Shown: positions 9,923 to 17,361 of the stretch, piece after piece
Numbering within the stretch: position 1 is the first letter of the stretch
Layout of the letters: each line of letters opens with the position of its first letter
NCBI RefSeq assembly: GCF_002736145.1
Contig: NZ_CP024160.1
Coordinates: 620,001 to 684,000 of the forward strand
Direction: 5' to 3'
Source of the DNA: Collinsella aerofaciens
GTDB lineage: Bacteria; Actinomycetota; Coriobacteriia; Coriobacteriales; Coriobacteriaceae
Length of the DNA stretch: 64,000 nt
The notes under the pieces: model-generated
What the model was told of the DNA's origin: nothing
Database searches by the model: none
The model's input: only the letters and a program-made list of their open reading frames with translations
Translations under genes and position numbers: made by a program

Positions 9923-12376
9923 ATGGCTCAACAACTGTCGCTGTTTGGTTCGCCGGAACCGGAGGTGGCTCCGGTGGTGCCGGCATCCGCTGCTGCCCCG
10001 GCAAAGCCCAAGCCTGCACCTGAACCCGTCGCCGCTTACGCGAGCGTGGTCCTCGACATTCCCACCCGCGCGTTGTCCGAGCCATTCGCATACTGCATTC
10101 CGCAGTCCCTTGCCAATGAGACCCAGATCGGGTCTACGGTCCTGGTACACTTTGGCAACCGTGCCGCCGCGGGCTATATCGTCGACATTGCGCCTGAGCT
10201 GGGAGACCTGCAAGGTAACAACGCCCTCGACCCCGCACGCATCAAGCCTATCGAGGCCATCCTCAGCAAACCGCTCTTTACCGCCGAGGCTGCCCGCATC
10301 GCACGCTGGATGAGCCGCGAGTATGTCGCGACGCTTTCCGAGTGCTTGCGCCTGTACCTGCCCCCGGGTGGCAGTCCGCGCGTCGTTAAGGGCGATGACG
10401 GCGCATGGTCGGTTGAGCGCCCCGCCGTCAAGCCTATCCAAAACCGCTGGGTGATGCTTACGCCCGAAGGCTTTGACTATACGCCGCCCAAGACCGCGGT
10501 CCGTCAGCGTCAGCTCATCGAGGCGCTGCAGTGCGGCCCGGTCACGACGCGCGACCTCAATCTTCTCTATAACAGCATATCGGCGACCATCAAGGCGCTC
10601 GAAAAGCGCGGCGTCGTGGTGGTGGAGGAGCGCCGTGCGTGGCGTGGCTGCAGCGAGCAGACCACGCTGTCCTCGGCAAGCGGCAAGGCGCCGGTCTCCC
10701 TTACAAACGGCCAGCAACAGGCACTCGCGCAGATTGAGCGCGCCCGTTTGGACGCTCATGGCGACGTGGTGCTGGTCGACGGCGTTACCGGCTCCGGCAA
10801 AACCGAGGTTTATCTCTCTGCCATCGAGCGTGTGCTCGCAGCTGGTCGCTCTGCCTGCGTGCTCGTCCCCGAGATCTCGCTGACGGCCCAGACCGTCGGC
10901 CGCTTCCGCTCGCGCTTTGGCGAGACGGTCGCCGTGTTCCATTCGCGCCTTTCGGCCGGCGAGCGTCTGGACCAGTGGGATATGGTCGCCAGCGGTGCGG
11001 CCCGCGTGGTGGTCGGCGCCCGCTCGGCGCTCTTTTGCCCGCTCCACGACTTGGGCCTCATCATCATCGACGAGGAACACGAGACCAGTTACAAGCAGGG
11101 CTCCAGTCCGCGCTACCACGCGCGCGAGGTGGCGGCCGAGATGGCGCGGCGCTACTGCTGCCCGCTCGTGTTGGGCTCGGCCACGCCTTCTGCCGAGGCC
11201 CTCGACCGCTGCCGCCGTGGCACGTATAACGGTGCCACCTGGACGCGCGTCGAGATGCCCGAGCGCCCGGGACACGCAGTCCTGCCTACGGTTCGGATCG
11301 CCGACCTGCGCCGTGAGTTTTCTCACGGCAGCCGCTCCATGTTCTCCAAACCGCTGATGGAAGGCCTGGAGCGTGTGGTCGAACGCCGCGAGAAGGCCGT
11401 GTTGTTGCATAACCGCCGTGGCTTTGCGCCATTCCTGATGTGCCGCGAGTGTGGCTGCGTCCCCACCTGCAATCACTGCTCCACCGCGCTCACGTATCAC
11501 GAACGCACGCACACGCTGCAGTGTCACACCTGCGGTTCGTCCTGGCGCGTGCAGCCGTATCCCGCGCCCACGAGCCGTTGCCCCAAATGCGGCAGTCGCT
11601 ACCTGGCAAAAATGGGCCTGGGCACTCAGCAGATCGAGGACGCACTGCACCAGATGCTTCCCGAGGACGTCGCCATCATTCGCATGGATGCCGATTCCAC
11701 GCGCGGCAAGGATGCGCACAAAAAACTTCTCGAGCAGTTCGATGCGGCCGATTGCGCCGTGCTGCTGGGCACCCAGATGATCGCCAAGGGCCTCGACTTT
11801 CCCGAGGTTACGCTCGTGGGCGTGATCAATGCCGACTTTGCATTAAAGCTGCCCGATTTTAGAGCGGGAGAGCGCGCCTATGATTTGCTGGAGCAGGTCG
11901 CGGGCCGTGCCGGACGCGGCGATCGCCCTGGCGAGGTCATCATCCAGACCTATCTGCCCGAGGACCCGGTTATTCACGCCGTTGCCGAGCACGACCGTTC
12001 GATCTTTACCGACTTCGACTTGGACCAGCGCCGCGACGCGCTGTACCCGCCGTTTGTTCGCTTGGTCAACATCTTGGTGTGGTCAGCGAACCGAGACGAC
12101 GCGCGGGACTACATCGGGCGTATTGCAAAGCTTCTTAAGCGTCGCTGGCATGCCGCCGCGCCCGACTTTTTGCGGGCGGGGAGTGCCGTGCCGCAGGTGC
12201 TGGGCCCGGCTTCGTGTGTAATCGAGAGAGCCAAGGACCGTTACCGCTTCCATCTGCTTGTGAAGTCGCCCGTGGGGTACCATGTCTCTGATGATATCGA
12301 CGCCTGCCTCAAAGAGGTGGGCTCTGTGCGCGGCGTGAGCGTGAGCGTTGACGTCGATGCCTATGATTTGATGTAA
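9923..12376 (+). CDS. priA: Primosomal protein N' (PriA replication-restart helicase)
   Basis: 3'-5' DNA helicase that reloads the replisome at stalled forks. 817 residues. After a ~40-residue Pro/Ala linker, the N-terminal 3'-end-binding domain spans ~40-150. Helicase motif I is GVTGSGKTEVYL (~residue 290) and motif II is DEEH. The Zn-binding insert has paired cysteines CRECGCVPTCNHC ... CHTCGSSW ... CPKCGSRYL, followed by motif V/VI (LLGTQMIAKGLDFP, GRAGRGDRPGEV). The start has GAGGTGG upstream. The def gene follows after 18 bases, so they are probably co-transcribed. Confidence 0.97.
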   Translation: MAQQLSLFGSPEPEVAPVVPASAAAPAKPKPAPEPVAAYASVVLDIPTRALSEPFAYCIPQSLANETQIGSTVLVHFGNRAAAGYIVDIAPELGDLQGNNALDPARIKPIEAILSKPLFTAEAARIARWMSREYVATLSECLRLYLPPGGSPRVVKGDDGAWSVERPAVKPIQNRWVMLTPEGFDYTPPKTAVRQRQLIEALQCGPVTTRDLNLLYNSISATIKALEKRGVVVVEERRAWRGCSEQTTLSSASGKAPVSLTNGQQQALAQIERARLDAHGDVVLVDGVTGSGKTEVYLSAIERVLAAGRSACVLVPEISLTAQTVGRFRSRFGETVAVFHSRLSAGERLDQWDMVASGAARVVVGARSALFCPLHDLGLIIIDEEHETSYKQGSSPRYHAREVAAEMARRYCCPLVLGSATPSAEALDRCRRGTYNGATWTRVEMPERPGHAVLPTVRIADLRREFSHGSRSMFSKPLMEGLERVVERREKAVLLHNRRGFAPFLMCRECGCVPTCNHCSTALTYHERTHTLQCHTCGSSWRVQPYPAPTSRCPKCGSRYLAKMGLGTQQIEDALHQMLPEDVAIIRMDADSTRGKDAHKKLLEQFDAADCAVLLGTQMIAKGLDFPEVTLVGVINADFALKLPDFRAGERAYDLLEQVAGRAGRGDRPGEVIIQTYLPEDPVIHAVAEHDRSIFTDFDLDQRRDALYPPFVRLVNILVWSANRDDARDYIGRIAKLLKRRWHAAAPDFLRAGSAVPQVLGPASCVIERAKDRYRFHLLVKSPVGYHVSDDIDACLKEVGSVRGVSVSVDVDAYDLM

Positions 12377-12394
12377 CAAACCGAAAGGATGGCC

Positions 12395-12931
12395 ATGGAA
12401 GCCAACGGAATCGTACTGTCGCCCGACCCTCGCCTGCGTCAGGAGTGCGCCGTCATTGAGGAGATCACCCCGGCGATCGATGCGCTTGCCGAGAAGATGA
12501 AGAAAATGATGTTCGACAACGGCGGTTGCGGCCTGGCCGCCCCGCAGATCGGTGAGCTTATTCAGCTCGTCACCATCGACTGCGACTACAGCGACAAGAA
12601 CGACTACGATCCGTACGTGCTTATCAATCCCGTGATTGTGGAGCAGAGCGACCATCTGGTGCCGTTTAGCGAGGGCTGCCTGTCCATCCCCGGCATTAGC
12701 TGCGAGATCGAGCGTCCCGACCATGTTGTCGTCGAGGCGTACGACCTGGATGCCAACCTGATTCGCTACGAGGCCACGGGCGACCTGTTCTGCGTGTGTC
12801 TGCAGCACGAGATCGATCACCTGCACGGCAATACCATGTTCGAGCGACTGAAGCCGATGCAGAGGCTCAAGGCGGTCAAGGAGTACCAGGACGCCCTGGC
12901 CCGCGGCGCTCGACCGGGCGAGACGGAGTAA
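12395..12931 (+). CDS. def: Peptide deformylase
   Basis: Removes the formyl group from the initiator methionine of new proteins. 178 residues with all three metal-site motifs: motif 1 GCGLAAPQIG, motif 2 EGCLSIPG (metal-binding Cys) and motif 3 QHEIDHLHG (two metal-binding His and the catalytic Glu). The ATG at 12395 is preferred to the one two codons earlier because GAAAGGA lies 7 bases before it. It belongs with fmt and rsmB, a classic grouping, but here a 136-bp palindromic element separates def from fmt. Confidence 0.96.
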   Translation: MEANGIVLSPDPRLRQECAVIEEITPAIDALAEKMKKMMFDNGGCGLAAPQIGELIQLVTIDCDYSDKNDYDPYVLINPVIVEQSDHLVPFSEGCLSIPGISCEIERPDHVVVEAYDLDANLIRYEATGDLFCVCLQHEIDHLHGNTMFERLKPMQRLKAVKEYQDALARGARPGETE

Positions 12932-12938
12932 GTCGTCC

Positions 12939-13074
12939 GTCCCCTTCCGCCACAGGGCTTAGGTTTTGCTCCATGCTCAAACAGTCCTGCTCGCACGAAG
13001 AGCACATTAAGTGCTCTTCGGCTCGTGCGGAACTGCGCGTGGAGCAAAACCTAAGCCCTGTGGCGGAAGGGGAC
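12939..13074. repeat. Nested long inverted repeat, copy 2 (35-bp perfect arms around the 54-nt core)
   Basis: Arms 12939-12973 and 13040-13074 are perfect inverted copies over 35 bp (GTCCCCTTCCGCCACAGGGC, then 15 more bases). The core 12981-13034 matches the core at 6419-6472 in 52 of 54 positions, and the two changes compensate each other in the inner stem (AAGAGCAC-ATTAA-GTGCTCTT). The outer arms share no sequence with copy 1 beyond GTCCC. It lies between def and fmt. Confidence 0.92.
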
Positions 13075-13292
13075 TGCGTTTTCGTGCTCCTTTTCGCCCG
13101 GGTGCCGTTGGGCCAGGGAGGGGCGTCTTCGCTGATAATTGCTTTGTTGGAAGAGCTGCTTTTATTGCGGCTCTTTCTTTGGTTTTGGGTATATTTGTCT
13201 TTGTTGATTGTTCTTGCGGCTAGGTGCGCTTGCGACCTGGAACGCTTCTTTTGTAGCCGTCTCGGCTCGTTATTGAGAGGAGACTAACTTTT

Positions 13293-14213
13293 ATGCGTAT
13301 TGTGTTTATGGGTACGCCTGATTTTGCTGTGCCTTCGCTGACTTCGCTTGTTGAGGCTGGGAACGAGATTGCGCTTGTTATTACTCGTCCCGATGCTGTT
13401 CGTGGGCGTGGTAAGAAGCTGGAGCCGTCTCCTGTTAAGGCTAAGGCGCTTGAGCTGGGGTTGCCGGTTATTGAGGCTAATCGTATGACGCCGGAGGTTG
13501 TTGAGGCGCTCCAAGCTGCCCAGGCTGACATTTTCTGTGTGGCTGCCTATGGCTGCATTTTGCCCGATGAGGTCTTGAATATGGCGCCGCTTGGTATTGT
13601 GAATGTTCATGCGTCCTTGCTACCTCGTTGGCGTGGTGCTGCTCCCATCCAGCGTGCCATTCTTGCTGGTGACGAGGTTGCCGGCGTTTCCATTATGCGC
13701 ATTGGACATGGCGTGGATACTGGTGCTTATTGTGCCCAGGCTTCCACGTCGGTTGCCGGTAAGCATGCTGAGGCGCTGACCATGGAGCTTGGTGAGTTTG
13801 GCGGCAAACTGCTTGCCGATACGCTTCCTTCTCTTGCCGATGGCACCGCCGTGTGGACTGAACAGGATGAGGCGCTCGTTACCCATGCTGCCAAGATTTC
13901 TAAGCAGGAGATGCGCCTGGATCCGCACATGGTGGCGCTTGATTGCGTGCGTCATGTGCTGGCCTCGTCCGATACCGCGCCTGCTCGTTGCGTGATTGCT
14001 GGTAAGACCGTACGCGTGCTCGATGCTGCGCCGGCTGATGTGTCGCTCGGCGAGGGTCAGGTTCTCCTTCAGGCCAAGCGTGTTTACCTGGGCCTTTCTG
14101 ATGGCTCGGTTGAACTACTCGAGGTTAAGCCTGATGGCAAGCGTGCCATGTCTGCTTCTGCCTGGGCTGCTGGCCTGCAGGGTGCCGATCTTATCTGGGG
14201 TGTTTTGTCATGA
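13293..14213 (+). CDS. fmt: Methionyl-tRNA formyltransferase
   Basis: Formylates Met-tRNA(fMet) with 10-formyl-tetrahydrofolate. 306 residues. The N-terminus MRIVFMGTPDFAVPSL and the hydrolase-core motif NVHASLLPRWRGAAPIQ, with catalytic Asn and His, are intact, as is GVSIMRIGHGVDTGAY. AGAGGAG precedes the ATG. Third codon positions are visibly richer in T (GCT, GTT, CTT) than in gltX, priA and def just upstream, and this continues into rsmB. The stop overlaps the rsmB start (ATGA). Confidence 0.97.
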   Translation: MRIVFMGTPDFAVPSLTSLVEAGNEIALVITRPDAVRGRGKKLEPSPVKAKALELGLPVIEANRMTPEVVEALQAAQADIFCVAAYGCILPDEVLNMAPLGIVNVHASLLPRWRGAAPIQRAILAGDEVAGVSIMRIGHGVDTGAYCAQASTSVAGKHAEALTMELGEFGGKLLADTLPSLADGTAVWTEQDEALVTHAAKISKQEMRLDPHMVALDCVRHVLASSDTAPARCVIAGKTVRVLDAAPADVSLGEGQVLLQAKRVYLGLSDGSVELLEVKPDGKRAMSASAWAAGLQGADLIWGVLS

Positions 14214-15613
14214 GCAAGCTGTCTCCCGCGCGCAAGCTTGCGCTCGATGTGTTGATGGAGGCCGATCGCCGCGGCATGTATGCGCGCGACGTGCTGTCCT
14301 CTCGCGCATCGGCCAAGGCTATTGACCAGCGCGATTCCGCTTTTGCCGCCCGCTTGGCGCTGGGTGTGGCCGCCACGCAGGGTATTTTGGACGAGCTGCT
14401 CGATCAGTTTCTTGATAAGCCCAAAAAAGTCGCGCCTCGTGTGCGCATGGCGCTTCGCATCTCTGCTTTCGAGATGCTCTACCTGCATACCCCGGGTCGC
14501 GTTGCCGTAAGTCAGGGTGTTGAGCTGGTTCGCTGCGGTGCTAAGCCTGCCGCTGGCTTGGCCAATGCTGTACTGCATAAGGTTGCGGATCACGTTGAGG
14601 ACTTTGCTACTGCGTCCGATGTGGATGAGTCTGAGCGACGCTTGGTTCGTCTGTCGCGCCTGATGGGTCTTCCTCGCTGGCTGTGCGCTCGCATTATGGC
14701 ATCGTTCGACACGCCAGAGGGTGCGCTTAACTTTGCCGGCAATCTGGCCCCCGCGCCGCTGGCCCTGCATGAGAACGCCTTTGCGACTAAGTCCGATCCG
14801 TATATCTCGCAGCTCGTCGCGCCTGTTTTCCCGGGCTGCCATGCCCCGGTTGATGCCCAGGTTACGGTTGCGTCGGGCGTATTTGAGCGTGCTGCTGCCG
14901 TGGCCTCGGACCTTAACGCCCAGCTTATCGCCACAGCTGCCACGCGCCCTGGTAGCTGCCTTGAGATTGGTGCCGGTCGTGGCACCAAGACCTATGTGAT
15001 GATGTGCCAGGCCAAGCGTACGGGCTATGAGCGTCAGCATACGGCGCTCGATCTGCATGATCGCAAGTGCGATCTGAATCTCGCTCGCCTGCATAAGGCC
15101 GGTATTCAGGGCGTTCGTACGGTTTCGGGTGATGCTTGCGAACTTGATGAGGTGCTCACATCGTTTGATGCCATGCTTGGCGAGCCGGTTAAGTTCGACA
15201 CGGTCTTTATCGATGCGCCGTGCTCTGGCACCGGAACCATGCGTCGTCATCCCGAGATTCCGTGGCGTCTGACTGAAAAGGATGTGACGGTTGAGCTGCC
15301 CAAGCTGCAGCTGACGATGCTCAAAGAGGCCGCTGCGCGCGTGGCTGCCGGCGGCGAGCTTATCTATGCGACGTGCTCGGTCTTCGACGAGGAGAACGCG
15401 CAGGTGGTGGAAGCATTCCTGGCTTCTCCCGAGGGCGCCGGCTTTAGCGTGGCACCGCTCTCCGAGGCGCAGATCCTGCAACTTCCCGAGTTCGATCAGG
15501 CCAAGAAGCTCGTATCCGTACGCCAGAACGATCGAGGCCTCTTCCAAAGCGTGCCGGTAAACGCCGACTCCTACGACGGCCACTTCTGCGCCAGACTGGT
15601 TCGCAACTCATAG
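14210..15613 (+). CDS. rsmB: 16S rRNA (cytosine-5)-methyltransferase RsmB
   Basis: Methylates C967 of 16S rRNA in the E. coli numbering. 467 residues: an N-terminal NusB-like RNA-binding domain (~1-140, with RLALGVAATQGILDELLDQF) and a C-terminal SAM-dependent RNA methyltransferase domain. Visible motifs are LEIGAGRGTKT (SAM site), DAPCSGTGTMRRHPE and LIYATCSVFDEEN, holding the two functional cysteines of the family. The SAM motif has GAGRG where GAGPG is commoner. Translationally coupled to fmt by a 4-base overlap. Confidence 0.95.
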   Translation: MSKLSPARKLALDVLMEADRRGMYARDVLSSRASAKAIDQRDSAFAARLALGVAATQGILDELLDQFLDKPKKVAPRVRMALRISAFEMLYLHTPGRVAVSQGVELVRCGAKPAAGLANAVLHKVADHVEDFATASDVDESERRLVRLSRLMGLPRWLCARIMASFDTPEGALNFAGNLAPAPLALHENAFATKSDPYISQLVAPVFPGCHAPVDAQVTVASGVFERAAAVASDLNAQLIATAATRPGSCLEIGAGRGTKTYVMMCQAKRTGYERQHTALDLHDRKCDLNLARLHKAGIQGVRTVSGDACELDEVLTSFDAMLGEPVKFDTVFIDAPCSGTGTMRRHPEIPWRLTEKDVTVELPKLQLTMLKEAAARVAAGGELIYATCSVFDEENAQVVEAFLASPEGAGFSVAPLSEAQILQLPEFDQAKKLVSVRQNDRGLFQSVPVNADSYDGHFCARLVRNS

Positions 15614-15636
15614 AGCTACCTGCGACACAAAGAAAT

Positions 15637-15670
15637 AGCCCCGCGATCGGTGTCGGTCGCGGGGCTGTTT
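15637..15670 (+). terminator. Terminator of the priA-def-fmt-rsmB unit, interrupted by an IS
   Basis: Arms AGCCCCGCGA-TCG / CGG-TCGCGGGGCT end at 15666, followed by GTTT. The T-tract is part of the 8-bp target duplicated by the insertion sequence that begins at 15673, so the IS landed directly at the base of this terminator. Confidence 0.85.
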
Positions 15671-15672
15671 GG
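15665..15672. repeat. Left copy of the IS target-site duplication
   Basis: CTGTTTGG directly before the left end of the IS; the same 8 bases follow the right end at 17026-17033. An 8-bp duplication fits the IS256 family. Confidence 0.88.
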
Positions 15673-17025
15673 GGCTTATAGGACAAAATGTGTGTCCCGA
15701 TAGAACATCCGTTTCCATCCATTAATCCAGCCAGAACGGGTACGGGTCCCTGTGGTGGAGATCCTCCCACACGGCCCTGTCGCCCCACTCCGGCCCTCCG
15801 TCCTCGCGCGACGGCGAGGCGGAGTAGACGCTGAACAGGAAGTCGATGTCCGCGTCGGTCGGCATCGCGGCGAGCTTCTCGCGCGCCGTCCTCGCGTCCC
15901 CCGAGTGCGCGTGGCACCACCGGAACACCGCCTTCACGCGCTTGACCGACGTCAGCCCCCGGTGGTTGCGCAGGACGGCCCTCAGCTGCGAGTTCACCCC
16001 TCCCTCGATCATGTTGTTGGTCGACGGCAGCGGTCCGGCCTTGGCCAGGGCGGGGTCGAGGCAGGTGAACAGCGTCCCCGCCGACACCAGCGACGACAGC
16101 ACGAGCGCGCCCGCCTCAGCCTCTCGTGGGTGCAGGCCCTCCTGCCGTCCACCACGGTCCTGTCCTCCAGGAAGTCGGCCCAGAACCCGCACCAGTCGAG
16201 GTAGCGCTCGACCCAGACCTCGGCCTGGTGCGGCGTCTCGATGCCCATGAGGTCGCGCGCGATGAGGCAGAGCTCGCGCCCCGCCTGTAGCTTCGGCCGC
16301 GTCGTCGTGTAGCGCTTGACCTGCGAGAAGGCGTGGAAGGTGCATCTCTGGACCCTGGTGCGCGGCCAGGTCTCGCGCACGGCCTTGGCGAACCCGCTCC
16401 CGCCGTCGGTGACGACCACCTCGGGCGCCGGGATCGGCGCCATGAGGGCCGACCACGCCCTCGAGTTCTCCGACCTCGCCATGTACCAGGAGACCGCCCT
16501 CTCGCCGCTGCAGCATATAAGCACGACGAGGTCGCGCGCGACCCAGATCCCGTCGACGTAGAGCACGCGGTGGAGCTCGCCGTCGGGGACGGGCATGGGC
16601 CAGACCTCCCAGAACTCGGCCGTCCTGCGCCTGAAGGACCGCCCGCCGCCCGGCATCGCGGCCTGCGAGTCCTTCGAGAGGAGCCACCCGAGGAACTCCT
16701 CGAGCCTCGCCGCCGTGTCGTCGTAACTCAGCGTCGTCGACGCGCCGCAGGCCGTGCACCTCCACCGCTGGGACCCCGACGAGGTCCTGCCGTTGCGCTT
16801 GGTCCGACCGCCGCAGCAGGGGCAATAAACGGCCTTCATGGGCACCTCTTCCGAAAGGGTGTTTAACGGTTCCGGAAAAGGTTATCTACCTGCGGGAACG
16901 ATAGGCAACCGGACACACATTCTGTCCGGGCGGTTAAAAGCGGGCACGGAATTTAAACGGCTGAAAAAGGGGCATCGACCTGCGCCGATGCCCCCAAAGT
17001 GGACACACATTTTGTCCTATAAGCC
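15673..17025 (-). mobile_element. IS1249-like insertion sequence (IS256 family), 1353 bp
   Basis: Terminal inverted repeats of 25 bp are perfect: the left end 15673-15697 begins GGCTTATAGGACAAAATG and the right end 17001-17025 is its reverse complement. The element is flanked by the 8-bp direct repeat CTGTTTGG (15665-15672, 17026-17033). It encodes one transposase on the minus strand, now frameshifted. Near the right end a hairpin GGGGCATCG / CGATGCCCC and an internal GGACACACATTCTGTCC copy of the tip sequence are seen. Family assignment rests on the transposase features; the ends and duplication are read directly. Confidence 0.93.
15722..16839 (-). pseudogene. IS1249-like transposase, frameshifted
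   Basis: The N-terminal two thirds read in one frame: a zinc-ribbon start MKAVYCPCCGGRTKRNGR ... WRCTACG, then a DDE-type core with LYVDGIWVARDLVVLI, VVTDGGSGF and RCTFHAFSQVKRY. Near 16095-16110 this frame runs out into an Arg/Cys-rich nonsense tail, while the natural continuation (LSSLVSAGTLFTCLDPALAK ... STNNMIEGGVNSQLRAVLRN) is in the next frame. A one-base loss explains it; no slippery run is seen, so programmed shifting is unlikely. Without the C-terminal part, with its conserved Glu in NMIEG, the enzyme should be inactive. A sequencing error is the alternative. Confidence 0.88.
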
Positions 17026-17033
17026 CTGTTTGG
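17026..17033. repeat. Right copy of the IS target-site duplication
   Basis: CTGTTTGG, identical to 15665-15672, directly after the right inverted repeat of the IS and four bases before the stop of the zinc-ribbon gene. Confidence 0.88.
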
Positions 17034-17036
17034 TTT

Positions 17037-17273
17037 CTAGTGGCTGTGCGGGCAGTTGGCGCAGCAGCCGCTGGTGGCGCTGGTGCTAGAGCCGCCGCTT
17101 CGCTGGTCGGTGTTGTAGAAACCGCTGCCTTCGAACTTGATGCCGCTGGCCGAAAACGTCTTGGCGGCTGGGGCGCCGCAGCTGGGGCATACGACCTCGG
17201 GGCTCTCGGACATGGGGTGCTCAACCTCAAACACGTTGCCGCAGCTCGAGCACTTGTAATCGTAGCGTGCCAT
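17037..17273 (-). CDS. FmdB-family zinc-ribbon protein
   Basis: 78 residues. The N-terminal ribbon MARYDYKCSSCGNVFEVEH ... CPSCGAPA has two CxxC pairs as in the FmdB/putative regulatory protein family. It is followed by the usual FEGSGFYNTDQR segment and a Ser/Gly/Cys tail ending CCANCPHSH, a possible second metal site. GGAAG precedes the ATG. The IS right end lies only 11 bases past its stop. Members are widespread small proteins of uncertain regulatory role. Confidence 0.9.
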   Translation of the reverse strand: MARYDYKCSSCGNVFEVEHPMSESPEVVCPSCGAPAAKTFSASGIKFEGSGFYNTDQRSGGSSTSATSGCCANCPHSH

Positions 17274-17295
17274 AATACTTCCTTTTCAGCACAAA

Positions 17296-17317
17296 GCGGG
17301 CAGATCGCTCTGCCCGC
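17296..17317 (-). terminator. Terminator of the GH13-GH77 gene
   Basis: Nine-base arms GCGGGCAGA / TCTGCCCGC with a 4-base loop, followed on the minus strand by TTTGTG. It stands about 45 bases after the stop of the glucanotransferase gene. Confidence 0.65.
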
Positions 17318-17361
17318 AAAAATTCAAACGTCTGTAACTGTACCCTATATCGGGCGTTTTA

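Noticed and set aside
9878-11719. Large minus-strand frame inside priA
   Set aside because: Antisense shadow of priA, whose helicase and zinc motifs are complete on the plus strand.
16095-16110. Programmed frameshift in the IS transposase
   Set aside because: IS256/IS1249 transposases are normally single-frame and no slippery heptamer is present; a one-base loss is simpler.
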